A DNA stretch of 58,099 nt from an uncultured Prevotellaceae bacterium (GCA_947165485.1 CAMVAP010000015.1:1-58099), one strand, 5' to 3'; positions 33,064 to 40,908 are shown, numbered from the stretch's first letter. Translations and numbers: made by a program. The notes: generated by a model not told the origin, from the letters alone.

Positions 33064-33362
33064 AGCAGGTCGAAGGCCTGCGCAAGGCCGCTGGCCTTGA
33101 ATTGAGGCAACCCCAGGGCGCACTGGCCGAAGGTCAGTGAGGCCTGGGGAGAGACGCTCATGTCGATATGGGCCCTGAAGGGGGCCACTCACTACGACAA
33201 GCGCACCATAGTCAAATTGCCTGATTCTGACGTTATTGGCCCTCTTCGAGGCCCGCTCCTATTATGGTCTGCTTTCCCTAGGCCACACTGACCTTCGGCC
33301 AGTGCGCCCTAGGGTTAAGAATAGTCAAGGCCGCTGGCCTTGTGCAGGCCTTCTGCCTGCTA
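33064..33362. repeat. Inverted pair of GC-rich hairpin clusters (copies 2 and 3)
   Basis: The left arm 33064-33149 and the right arm 33276-33362 are imperfect inverted copies of about 86 bp around a spacer of 126 bp. Each arm contains three small hairpins: GCAGGTCGAAGGCCTGC (or GCAGGCCTTCTGCCTGC), AAGGCCGCTGGCCTT and CACTGGCCGAAGGTCAGTG, bounded by CCCCAGG or CCCTAGG. The spacer holds a further GGCCCTCTTCGAGGCC hairpin. Confidence 0.8.
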
Positions 33363-33424
33363 GACTTTCCCCAGACACCAATGATAAAATTTCCCTATTT
33401 GTGCCGTATTCAGCCAAATATTTG

Positions 33425-33432
33425 TATTTTTG
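33425..33432 (+). promoter_or_regulatory. -7 box of the CstA-type transporter gene
   Basis: TATTTTTG lies 36 nt before the ATG at 33469; a TTTG lies 23 bp upstream, slightly too far. Confidence 0.45.
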
Positions 33433-33468
33433 CGAAAATTTAACCAACGATAAAGAACAGATAGAGTT

Positions 33469-35010
33469 ATGATTACCTTTATGATCAGCCTTGCCGCACT
33501 CGTGCTGGGCTATATGATTTATGGTGCTGTTGTGGAACGCGTGATGCGTCCCGATGACCGCGAGACACCAGCCGTGCGCCTGGCCGATGGCGTGGACTAT
33601 GTGGCATTGCCCACGTGGAAAGTGTTCATGATCCAGTTCCTGAACATTGCGGGAACGGGTCCCATCTTTGGCGCCATCATGGGCATGTGGTTTGGCACTG
33701 CGGCCTATCTGTGGATTGTGCTGGGCTGCATCTTTGCCGGCGCGGTGCACGACTTCATGAGCGGAATGCTCTCGTTGCGCCACGACGGTGCCAATCTGCC
33801 CACGTTGATCGGCAAGTACTTGGGTTCGGGTACCCGCAGCGTGATGCTGGTTTTCACGGTGTTGCTGTTGCTGTTGGTGGGAGCCGTCTTTGTTTATAGC
33901 CCGGCACTCATCCTCAAGGGCATGTGGGGCGGTGATGCGGCTACCATCTGGTGGATTGTGGCCATCTTTGCCTACTATGTTGTGGCCACGCTGCTGCCCA
34001 TCGACAAGATCATCGGTCGGGTCTATCCGCTGTTTGCCATCGCATTGCTGGTGATGGCTGCCGGCCTGCTGGTGGGCTTGCTGGTGAAGATGCCGCAGCT
34101 GCCCGAATTGTGGAACCTGGGCGACCTGTCGCAGTGGACCCAGCCCCAGGTGATTGACGGCAAGGACACCCTGGGCGTGGTGGGCTATTTGCACAAGAAT
34201 CCCTTCTTCCCCTGCCTGTTCATTACCATCGCCTGTGGTGCCATCAGTGGTTTCCATGCCACACAGAGCCCGCTCATGGCCCGCTGCCTCAAGAGTGAGC
34301 GCCTGGCCAGGCCCATCTTCTACGGCGCAATGATAACCGAGGGCATTGTGGCACTCATCTGGGCCACTGTCTCGTCCTATTTCTTCTATTATGGCGGCTG
34401 GAAAGAGGTGGTCAGCCCCGAGACCGTCAACGACTTCATGGCACAGGCGCGTCTGGCCGACGGCAAGACCCTGATCCAATACTTTACCGCTCCCGAGGTG
34501 GTTAACCTGGTGTGCAGCAGCTGGCTGGGCATCGTGGGGGGCACACTGGCCATCCTGGGCGTGGTGGCCGCTCCCATCACTAGCGGTGATACGGCATTCC
34601 GCAGTGCGCGCCTCATCATTGCCGAGGCACTGCACTTTGAGCAGAAGAGCATGGTGCGCCGACTCATAGTCAGCGTTCCCTTGTTTGTGGCCTCGTTGCT
34701 GTTGCTCATCTGGCAGATGGAGAACCCCGATGGCTTTAACGTGCTGTGGCAATACTTCGGCTGGTACAACCAGGCTCTGTCGGTATTCACCCTGTGGATG
34801 ATCACCGTCTATCTGGCCCGTAACCGCAAGGCTTATATCATCACCCTGATTCCTGCCGTATTCATGACTGTGGTGTGCACCTCGTTCCTGGTGGCATCTC
34901 CCCAGGCCATTGGCCACACCGAGTTAATCCCATGGGTGGTACTGGCTGTCATCGTTATCTCAGTGGTGTGGTTTGCCACATGGCTTAACAGGGACCGCAA
35001 GCGCCTATAA
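33469..35010 (+). CDS. cstA: Carbon starvation protein CstA-family transporter
   Basis: The 513-aa protein has about 14 hydrophobic segments and CstA hallmarks: QFLNIAGTGPIFGAIMGMWF, GAVHDFMSGMLSLRHDGANL and CGAISGFHATQSPLMARCL, plus SGDTAFRSARLIIAEAL near the end. CstA members take up peptides or pyruvate under starvation. This one is shorter than the approximately 700-aa E. coli protein, which is common in Bacteroidetes. It is monocistronic and faces the Ig-like lipoprotein gene. Confidence 0.88.
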   Translation: MITFMISLAALVLGYMIYGAVVERVMRPDDRETPAVRLADGVDYVALPTWKVFMIQFLNIAGTGPIFGAIMGMWFGTAAYLWIVLGCIFAGAVHDFMSGMLSLRHDGANLPTLIGKYLGSGTRSVMLVFTVLLLLLVGAVFVYSPALILKGMWGGDAATIWWIVAIFAYYVVATLLPIDKIIGRVYPLFAIALLVMAAGLLVGLLVKMPQLPELWNLGDLSQWTQPQVIDGKDTLGVVGYLHKNPFFPCLFITIACGAISGFHATQSPLMARCLKSERLARPIFYGAMITEGIVALIWATVSSYFFYYGGWKEVVSPETVNDFMAQARLADGKTLIQYFTAPEVVNLVCSSWLGIVGGTLAILGVVAAPITSGDTAFRSARLIIAEALHFEQKSMVRRLIVSVPLFVASLLLLIWQMENPDGFNVLWQYFGWYNQALSVFTLWMITVYLARNRKAYIITLIPAVFMTVVCTSFLVASPQAIGHTELIPWVVLAVIVISVVWFATWLNRDRKRL

Positions 35011-35024
35011 CGTTGCCCCCGAGT

Positions 35025-35180
35025 ACGTTTTTTTCAAACAACCTTTACAACGTTTTTTTTCAAACAACAATTACAACAGTTTTTTTAAAAAACAACCTTT
35101 ACAACGTTTTTTTTCAAACAACATTTACAACGGTGAACAACTTAAACAACTGTTCCTTTTTTAACGCTGATTGCGCGGGT
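35025..35180. repeat. Poly-T/CAAACAAC tract repeats ending in TTAACGCTGATTGCGCGGGT
   Basis: Units of 26-30 bp combine a T7-T8 run with CAAACAAC and TTTACAAC (starting near 35026, 35051, 35079 and 35105). They are followed by GAACAACTTAAACAAC and TTAACGCTGATTGCGCGGGT. The same module recurs at 39680-39800 and, inverted, at 40783-40850. Confidence 0.8.
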
Positions 35181-35189
35181 CACATTTAC

Positions 35190-35217
35190 AACTAGAAACT
35201 AAAAACTAGAAACTAAC
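35190..35217. repeat. Heptanucleotide array, four units
   Basis: AACTAGA, AACTAAA, AACTAGA and AACTAAC follow in strict 7-bp register, ending 4 nt before the stop codon of the leftward lipoprotein gene. Confidence 0.85.
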
Positions 35218-35221
35218 ATCC

Positions 35222-37318
35222 TCAGCGATTGAGGCGGCGGTTGTTGCGGTTGTTCTTGGCGTCGTTGTACTTGTTGCCCGTGTAGGAGTTGTTGAATCCG
35301 GTAGAGAATTCATCCTCTTCCTCTTCTTCCTCCTCGTTGCCCTGCTGTTTTTTCTTCTCGACCTTATTCTTGGCTTGCTCGGGCTTGTTGTGCTTGATGT
35401 CATCGGGTTTCTGGAGGTCGAGGGCTGTCTCATAGATATTCCAGTTCTCGTCCAGGTCCCAGTTGCGGCGCAGCTTCAGCCGCTTGGGGTAGTAATACAC
35501 TTCCTCGGGTTGCAGGTGGTTGTGGTAGTTGCCAGTGTCCCACACACCGTTGCCGTTGGCATCGATGATGAGCTTCAGGTAGTAGGTGCCGGCAGGCACG
35601 TTGAGCAGTTCAAAGGCGTTGTTCTTGACGGGAACAGTGCGTTGCACCTTTTCTCCCGAGGCCAGCAGTTGCACAACGGCGCCGTCCTTGACGTTGACAT
35701 GGAAATAGACGTTGGCATATTCTTCCAGGCCTCTCACCTTCATCTCCTTGCTCAGCTTGTCACAGGTGAGGCCATAGACCGATGTCACTGCCGCGCTGTC
35801 GATGGTCAGGCGGTAGGTCGAGTCGGGGAGCATCGTGGCGGGAATCCAGTAGCGCATGGGGTTGCAGTCGTCCACGGGGCGAAGGGTGGGGGTGGGGCCG
35901 GGGTAGGGCACCCACAGCGTGTCACGCTTGACCTCTAGATGCACCCCGCTGGGGTTGATGCTGGCGATGGGCGCGTCAAACTTGAGTGTGATCGAGTCCC
36001 CCACATCGATGGCGCCGCTCTTGCCGAGTTCCATCTTGAGCCTGGGGATGTCCTGTGGATCAACGTGTTGCAGCTCCTTGATTTCGTCCAGCTCGCCCTC
36101 GTCCAGCTCCTTGCCCATGGCGGCGGCTTTTTCCTGTTTCTCAAGCAGTTCGGCCAGGCGCTTGGCGCGGCTCTCCTTCTCCTTGGCCCTCTTTTGCTCC
36201 TCCTTGACTTGGGCGCTGGGTTTGCGGTAGCCCAGGCGGATGGTGTCGGTGACCTGTTCCAGGCGGTCGGCGGTGTCGGTGCGCAGGTAGGTCATGGCCA
36301 CGATGATGGTGTCGGTCTTGATCATGGCCGAGTCGGTGATCCAGTAGAACAGGGAGTCGTTGTCCACGTTGCGCTCGATGCGGTACCAGTCGGTGGCGTG
36401 CTGGGCGGGTTGCAGCACCTCGATACCGGGCAGGCTGTCGCTGGGAGCGCCAAAGAGGAAGTGCAGCTTGTGGGCCTCGGGCCTGGCGCTCTGTCTCATG
36501 TAGTGGGAGCGGTACCCCTCGTTGAACATGCACAGCAGCAGGTCGTTGGGCAGGTAGAGCGTGTGGGTGGCGGTCATCACGGTGTCCACGCGGCGGTCAT
36601 AGGTGAAGATGGTGTCCTGGGAGGTGAACTGGCTGGTGGTGGGCACGACAATCGTGTCGAGGAAGGCGATGTCCTCGGTGCGTGCCATGCGGTAGTCGCC
36701 GTCCACATCGTTGAGGGCAAACACGTGGTAACTGCCGGGCTTGAGGTTGCGGATAGTGAACAGGCCGCGGTCGTTGGTGCGGCTCACGCGCTCCAGCGGC
36801 ACATGGGTAAACGCCGTGTCGTCGAGGTTGCTGTGCAGACCCACGATGACGTGCTGCATGGGCTCCAGGTCGTGGGCCCTGAGCACGATGCCCGACACGG
36901 CCAGTGTGTCGATCTCGTCACCGGTCGAGAAGGCAAAGGTGTAGCCGTCGAGCTGGTTGTTCTCGTTGTTGTCCTCGATGGCGTTAGAGAAGTCGATGAC
37001 GTAGGTCGTGTTCTCTTCCAGCTCATCGCGGAACTCCACCGTGATCTTCTTGCCCACGGTGCGGATGAGCGGCTGGGTCTTGGGGGCGGGCGAGATGATG
37101 ACCTTCTTCTGCTGGTCCTTGAGGTTGATGATCTCGTCGAAGGTGATTTCCACCTTGTTGCCCTTGAAGTTGACGCTGCCGGGCGCGGGCGAGGTCTTTG
37201 TCACCTGGGGCGGTGTGTAGTCACGCGGCCCGCCCTCGGGCGACCCGATGCTGGCACACGCCGCGAGCACCATCGCCGCGACGACCGCCATCAACCAGTA
37301 TGTCCACCGTTTACTCAT
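35222..37318 (-). CDS. Large lipoprotein with Ig-like domain
   Basis: The product is 698 aa from the ATG at 37318, which starts the signal MSKRWTYWLMAVVAAMVLAA followed by the lipobox Cys21. An N-terminal Ig-like (Big_5/SbsA-type) domain has PPQVTKTSPAPGSVNFKGNK and VEITFDEIINL. A second domain (TYVIDFSNAIEDNNENNQL) and carboxypeptidase-regulatory-like beta-sandwich segments (FTIRNLKPGSYHVFALNDVD; LLNVPAGTYYLKLIIDANGN) follow. A charged helical insert lies near residues 380-420 (KEEQKRAKEKESRAKRLAE), and the tail is acidic and Asn-rich. It is probably on the outer membrane, and no enzymatic motif is seen. Confidence 0.82.
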   Translation of the reverse strand: MSKRWTYWLMAVVAAMVLAACASIGSPEGGPRDYTPPQVTKTSPAPGSVNFKGNKVEITFDEIINLKDQQKKVIISPAPKTQPLIRTVGKKITVEFRDELEENTTYVIDFSNAIEDNNENNQLDGYTFAFSTGDEIDTLAVSGIVLRAHDLEPMQHVIVGLHSNLDDTAFTHVPLERVSRTNDRGLFTIRNLKPGSYHVFALNDVDGDYRMARTEDIAFLDTIVVPTTSQFTSQDTIFTYDRRVDTVMTATHTLYLPNDLLLCMFNEGYRSHYMRQSARPEAHKLHFLFGAPSDSLPGIEVLQPAQHATDWYRIERNVDNDSLFYWITDSAMIKTDTIIVAMTYLRTDTADRLEQVTDTIRLGYRKPSAQVKEEQKRAKEKESRAKRLAELLEKQEKAAAMGKELDEGELDEIKELQHVDPQDIPRLKMELGKSGAIDVGDSITLKFDAPIASINPSGVHLEVKRDTLWVPYPGPTPTLRPVDDCNPMRYWIPATMLPDSTYRLTIDSAAVTSVYGLTCDKLSKEMKVRGLEEYANVYFHVNVKDGAVVQLLASGEKVQRTVPVKNNAFELLNVPAGTYYLKLIIDANGNGVWDTGNYHNHLQPEEVYYYPKRLKLRRNWDLDENWNIYETALDLQKPDDIKHNKPEQAKNKVEKKKQQGNEEEEEEEDEFSTGFNNSYTGNKYNDAKNNRNNRRLNR

Positions 37319-37335
37319 GTGATCTAACCAAACTG

Positions 37336-37367
37336 CAAAGGTAGTCATTTTATCCCTTAAGTACAAA
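37336..37367 (-). promoter_or_regulatory. Promoter of the Ig-like lipoprotein gene
   Basis: On the minus strand, TTTG (37364-37367) and TACCTTTG (37336-37343) are separated by 20 bp. The ATG at 37318 is 17 nt from the box. Confidence 0.65.
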
Positions 37368-37465
37368 TCATTTGTGGCAAGCCGCGCTGAAAGCTGCTAA
37401 AGTCGCGTTTTTTGAAGAAGTTTAGCAGCTTTAATGGCGGTTTTGAGTTTTTTGGGGGGTAGTGA

Positions 37466-38296
37466 TTAAGTGAGGTCAAAGGAGTCGAGGTCGTTGGGGA
37501 CCAGGATGGGGCCGTGGTAGTATTGGGCGGCCTCGGCGGCATAGGTGGTGGCGCGGGTGTCGAGGTGGGTGTCCTCGGTGTGATACAGCACGAGGTGCTT
37601 CACGCCGAGCTCATGGGCCAGCATACCGGCATCGAGGGCGGTGCTGTGGCTTTTCTCGTAGGGGTTGAAGGTGAAGCGGTCCTTGTAGAGGCAAAAGGCC
37701 TCACACATCAGCCAGTCACAGCCGCGGGCATAGGGTTCGCTCGGCATGGTGTAGGGCTCGTCGCCCAGGCACACGAGGCGCTGCCCGTCGGGCAGCTTGG
37801 CCTCACAGCCATATTGCTTGGCCTTGGTCGAGGCGATGTCAAAGAAGGTGACCCTCATGTCGTCGATGTCGAGCTGCTCCCCGTCGTGCACTTCACGCAG
37901 GATGATGGTTTGCCCGATGGAATTGAAGATCTTGCGCGGAATCATGAGTTGGGCCATGGTGTGGAGGGCGTGGCGCACCACGTCGTTGCAATAGATGGTG
38001 AAGGGTCCCTTGTGCTTGCCCTTGAAGATGAGTGGCGAGATCTTGCGCATCATCCAGATGGCTCCCAGGATGTGGTCGGTGTGGCTGTGGGTGACAAACA
38101 TGTGGTGGATGCTCTCGTAGGGGATTCTGGCCTTGAGCAACTGTTGCAGGATGCCGTTGCCGCCGCCACCGTCCACGAGCAGGCCGCCCTTGGGGGTGTG
38201 GAGGTAGAAACAGGTGTTGTAGCAGTTGACACACATGGCGTTGCCAGTGCCCAGCATGGTCACGCGTGAGGTGTTGTTGTCGTTGGGGCTCATCAT
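37466..38296 (-). CDS. MBL-fold metallohydrolase (RNase Z/phosphodiesterase-like)
   Basis: The 276-aa product has the metallo-beta-lactamase signature THSHTDHILGAIW (His70, His72, Asp74, His75) and downstream His/Asp residues such as YHTEDTHLDTR and CEAFCLYKDRF. TMLGTGNAMCVNCYNTCFY is typical of RNase Z-like phosphodiesterases. The substrate is not clear. Its ATG overlaps the stop of the histidine-kinase gene by 4 nt, so the two are translationally coupled. Involvement in a signalling pathway is possible but unproven. Confidence 0.85.
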   Translation of the reverse strand: MMSPNDNNTSRVTMLGTGNAMCVNCYNTCFYLHTPKGGLLVDGGGGNGILQQLLKARIPYESIHHMFVTHSHTDHILGAIWMMRKISPLIFKGKHKGPFTIYCNDVVRHALHTMAQLMIPRKIFNSIGQTIILREVHDGEQLDIDDMRVTFFDIASTKAKQYGCEAKLPDGQRLVCLGDEPYTMPSEPYARGCDWLMCEAFCLYKDRFTFNPYEKSHSTALDAGMLAHELGVKHLVLYHTEDTHLDTRATTYAAEAAQYYHGPILVPNDLDSFDLT

Positions 38297-39534
38297 GATT
38301 TGACTTTAGGGAGTTCGATGCCAAAGGTGGTGCCTTTGCCCACCTCCGACTCCTTGATATAGATTTGTCCGTTGTGGTATTCCTCGATGATGCGCTTGAC
38401 CAGGGTCAGTCCCAGTCCCCAGCCGCGCTTCTTGGTGGTGAAGCCCGGGTTGAACACGTTCTTGAAGTTCTTGCGGGCGATGCCCTTGCCCGTGTCCTTG
38501 ACCAGGATGACGACATTGTTGGGGCTGTCCTCGACGGTGATGTCGAGCTGTCCCTCGCCATCCATGGCATCGACGGCATTCTTGGTGAGGTTTTCCATCA
38601 CCCAGGCAAACAGGGTCTGGCTCAGCATCACGCCATTGTTGGTCTGGTCGTTGGTGTGGATGTTGAGGCTCACGCGCTTGGGGATGCGGGCCCGCATGTA
38701 TTCCAGGCTGTTGATCACCGCCTCGTTGATGGGCATGAGCTCCTTGTCGGGCATGGAGCCGATCTTGGAGAAGCGGTCGGCAATGGTCGAGAGGCGCTTC
38801 ACGTCCTTGTCCATGTCGGTGACGATGCTCTGGTCCACGCCCATCGAGTCGAGCAGCTGGGTCCATGCCATCAGCGATGAGATGGGGGTCCCCAGCTGGT
38901 GGGCGGTCTCCTTGGACAGTCCCACCCACACCTTGTTTTGCTCGGCGCGCTTGATGCTCATCAGGGCAAAGTAGGCGATGGCAAAGAACAGGATGAGCAC
39001 GGCCAGCTGGATGTAGGGGAAATAGGAGAGGCGGCGCAGCAGTGTCGAGTCCTCATAGTACAGGTACTGGGTGGTCTCGTCGTCAATCTTGATGTCAATC
39101 TTGTTCTCGCTGTTCTTGAGGTGCCGCAGCTTCTTGTTGAGGTACTCCAGATTGCCGGGCGAGGTCTCAAAGGCGAGGCTGTCCTCGGGCTCTGGCAGGC
39201 GGAAGTTGCGGTGTAGCAGTATGTTGCCATCGTCATCGACCAGCAGTACGGGGATGTTGTGGTTGCCCTCGATGATGTTGAGCAGGAAGTCCACATCGGT
39301 GGCGTTGCTGCCTACGGGATTGCCGTTCTCGTCCACCTCACCGCCGCTGCCCATGGTCGCCAGCTCCTGGGTAGCGTTGGCCCAGATCTCCATGCGCTCG
39401 CGTTCCTGCACGGCCAGGTCCTTCACCAGATTGTTGGAGATATACAGGAACAGTGCCACAAGCACCAGCGAGATGGCGAGAAACACCACCTTCCAGATGC
39501 GACGCGAGTCATATATGTTGCGCAGGTTAGCCAT
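38293..39534 (-). CDS. Sensor histidine kinase
   Basis: The product is 413 aa from the ATG at 39534. Transmembrane helices lie near residues 18-38 and 177-197, flanking a periplasmic sensor domain. The H-box is KETAHQLGTPISSLMAW (phospho-accepting His near residue 212). ATP-binding boxes follow as NLTKNAVDAMDG (N), VKDTGKGIARKNFKNV (G1) and GWGLGLTLVKRIIEEY (G2). HQLGTPISS-type H-boxes are common in Bacteroidetes NtrY-like kinases. No response regulator lies nearby, so it is an orphan, coupled only to the MBL hydrolase gene. The -7 box ends 6 nt before the ATG. Confidence 0.9.
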   Translation of the reverse strand: MANLRNIYDSRRIWKVVFLAISLVLVALFLYISNNLVKDLAVQERERMEIWANATQELATMGSGGEVDENGNPVGSNATDVDFLLNIIEGNHNIPVLLVDDDGNILLHRNFRLPEPEDSLAFETSPGNLEYLNKKLRHLKNSENKIDIKIDDETTQYLYYEDSTLLRRLSYFPYIQLAVLILFFAIAYFALMSIKRAEQNKVWVGLSKETAHQLGTPISSLMAWTQLLDSMGVDQSIVTDMDKDVKRLSTIADRFSKIGSMPDKELMPINEAVINSLEYMRARIPKRVSLNIHTNDQTNNGVMLSQTLFAWVMENLTKNAVDAMDGEGQLDITVEDSPNNVVILVKDTGKGIARKNFKNVFNPGFTTKKRGWGLGLTLVKRIIEEYHNGQIYIKESEVGKGTTFGIELPKVKS

Positions 39535-39540
39535 GCGGTG

Positions 39541-39548
39541 CAAAGGTA
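39541..39548 (-). promoter_or_regulatory. -7 box of the histidine-kinase gene, 6 nt from the ATG
   Basis: On the minus strand TACCTTTG is followed by CACCGC and ATG. The transcript would have almost no 5' leader. Confidence 0.55.
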
Positions 39549-39679
39549 GTGATTTTTTGCGTAACAGTAAACATGTGGCAAGGGTGTTCTTTAGATTAAT
39601 CGACAAGAATGACCGATCCCAGGGCATCTGCATCCTGATCAAGTGCAGACAATAAGCACAGTTTTTCAAACAACAGTTT

Positions 39680-39800
39680 CATTTTATCAAACAACCTTTA
39701 CAACGTTTTTTTCAAACAACATTTACAACGTTTTTTTCAAACAACATTTACAACAATGAACAACATAAACAACTTTTTTTTAACGCTGATTGCGCGGGTT
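39680..39800. repeat. Poly-T/CAAACAAC tract repeats, second copy
   Basis: Units of a T6-T7 run, CAAACAAC and TTTACAAC repeat about three times, followed by AATGAACAACATAAACAAC, a T8 run and TAACGCTGATTGCGCGGGTT. The part from 39731 onward is the left arm of the inverted repeat around the HAD gene. Confidence 0.8.
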
Positions 39801-39841
39801 AATTTAGGCGTTAGCGGATGCCAACTAGAAACTAGGGACTA
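39731..39841. repeat. Left arm of the 111-bp inverted repeat around the HAD gene
   Basis: This arm matches the complement of 40739-40850 at nearly every position; the only clear difference is in a short AATTTAG segment (ACTTTTAT in the other arm). It includes the T-tract, AACAAC tract, TAACGCTGATTGCGCGGGTT, GCGTTAGCGGATGCC and the start of a heptanucleotide array. Confidence 0.85.
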
Positions 39842-39878
39842 GCAACTAACAACTAACAACTAGCAACTAACAACTAAC
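39823..39878. repeat. Heptanucleotide array, eight units
   Basis: AACTAGA, AACTAGG, GACTAGC, AACTAAC, AACTAAC, AACTAGC, AACTAAC and AACTAAC are in unbroken register. The stop codon of the HAD gene (39867-39869) and its last residues lie inside the array. Confidence 0.88.
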
Positions 39879-40724
39879 TTGGGCATCGACTAAATCTTGT
39901 TCGATCCAGTGGGGGACGCTGTCCTGGGTGTTGGGGCCGATGACCTCGCTGGCGGCGGCTTTGACTTCGGGGAAGGCGTTGGCTACCGCCACGCTGTGGT
40001 GGGCGGCTTGCATCATGGCGATGTCGTTGCGGTTGTCGCCAAAGACGACGATGCGACGGGCTCCCACCTGGCGGGCCAGGTCGCGTATGGCGGCGGCCTT
40101 GCTGGTGCCTGCGGTGAAGATCTCGAGGTAGCCCTCGCTCTCGTCAAAGATGTCGTGATACAGCATCACGGTGCAGGAGTGGACGGTGGCCTGGACGTCG
40201 GTGGCGATGGCCTTGAGCACGGCATACTTGTTCATCGAGAAGATGAGCAAGGCCTCGTCGTCGCTGTGGCGGTAGTCCTTGTCGTCGAGGAAGAATTTCT
40301 TCAATGGCAGGTGCTGGCGGGCGGTGACAAAGCGTTCCTCCTGGGGCGAGAGGGGGCCGCAGTGGTGGGTGTGCAACAGGTGGCCGTGGCGGCGGTAGAT
40401 GAAGGGGTGGATGCCGTGGCGGTCAAACACCGTGGCCACGGCGCTGATGGTGTCGGTGTCGATGCCGCGCGTGTGCTGATAGCTGGCGGTGATGGGGTCC
40501 CACATTGCCGCGCCGCCAATGACGATGAACGGCAACGTGGCGTGAACGTCCTGCATGAGGGGCACCACGGTGGCGGGAGTGCGGGCGGTGGCTACCGTGA
40601 AGAGGCCGCCTTGCTGGCCGATAATGCGGTTGAGCATGGCGACCGTTGCTGCCGACAGTTGCGAGTCATCGCCCAGCAAGGTGCCATCCAGGTCGCTCAC
40701 GTAGAGAGTCTTTGTTTTAGGCAT
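39867..40724 (-). CDS. HAD-superfamily phosphatase, Cof type
   Basis: The 285-aa product has HAD motif I SDLDGTLLGDD (nucleophile Asp11 and acid Asp13) and motif IV VFGDNRNDIAMMQ near residues 222-234. A C2-type cap lies between them (FDRHGIHPFIYRRHG, LIFSMNKYAVLKA). Cof-type enzymes dephosphorylate sugar phosphates, nucleotides or pyridoxal phosphate; the substrate here is unknown. The gene lies within a pair of long inverted repeats, and both its ends touch heptanucleotide arrays. I see no -7 box between it and the YihY gene upstream, so it may depend on read-through. Confidence 0.9.
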   Translation of the reverse strand: MPKTKTLYVSDLDGTLLGDDSQLSAATVAMLNRIIGQQGGLFTVATARTPATVVPLMQDVHATLPFIVIGGAAMWDPITASYQHTRGIDTDTISAVATVFDRHGIHPFIYRRHGHLLHTHHCGPLSPQEERFVTARQHLPLKKFFLDDKDYRHSDDEALLIFSMNKYAVLKAIATDVQATVHSCTVMLYHDIFDESEGYLEIFTAGTSKAAAIRDLARQVGARRIVVFGDNRNDIAMMQAAHHSVAVANAFPEVKAAASEVIGPNTQDSVPHWIEQDLVDAQVSC

Positions 40725-40758
40725 TAGTTGTTAGTTTTTAGTCCCTAGTTTCTAGTTG
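40724..40758. repeat. Heptanucleotide array, five units, at the HAD start codon
   Basis: TTAGTTG, TTAGTTT, TTAGTCC, CTAGTTT and CTAGTTG follow in register. The first base pair is shared with the ATG of the HAD gene. Confidence 0.85.
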
Positions 40759-40850
40759 GCATCCGCTAACGCATAAAAGTAACCCGCGCAATCAGCGTTA
40801 AAAAAAAGTTGTTTATGTTGTTCATTGTTGTAAATGTTGTTTGAAAAAAA
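40739..40850. repeat. Right arm of the 111-bp inverted repeat around the HAD gene
   Basis: This is the inverted partner of 39731-39841, in the order heptamers, GGCATCCGCTAACGC, AACCCGCGCAATCAGCGTTA, AACAAC-type tract on the opposite strand and an A7 run. Confidence 0.85.
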
Positions 40851-40859
40851 GAAAGCAAA

Positions 40860-40908
40860 TAGTTGTTAGTTTTTAGTTGTTAGTTTTTAGTCCCTAGTTT
40901 CTAGTTGT
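40860..40908. repeat. Heptanucleotide array, seven units, over the YihY stop codon
   Basis: TAGTTGT, TAGTTTT, TAGTTGT, TAGTTTT, TAGTCCC, TAGTTTC and TAGTTGT are in register. The TAG stop of the YihY-family gene (40894-40896 on the minus strand) and its last few residues are array sequence. Confidence 0.88.

Larger units (their letters stand above)
32962..33468. other. Gene-free region with a large inverted repeat
   Basis: This 507-bp gap contains the inverted GC-rich hairpin clusters at 33064-33362 and the promoter of the CstA-type gene. Open frames crossing it are composed of repeat sequence. Confidence 0.5.

Noticed and set aside
33325-34917. 530-codon antisense frame opposite the CstA-type gene
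   Set aside because: The composition (Gln, His, Gly) is that of an antisense shadow, and its end runs through intergenic repeats.
35939-37327. 462-codon antisense frame opposite the Ig-like lipoprotein gene
   Set aside because: It has no signal, domain or promoter. The minus-strand gene has a lipobox and an exact promoter.
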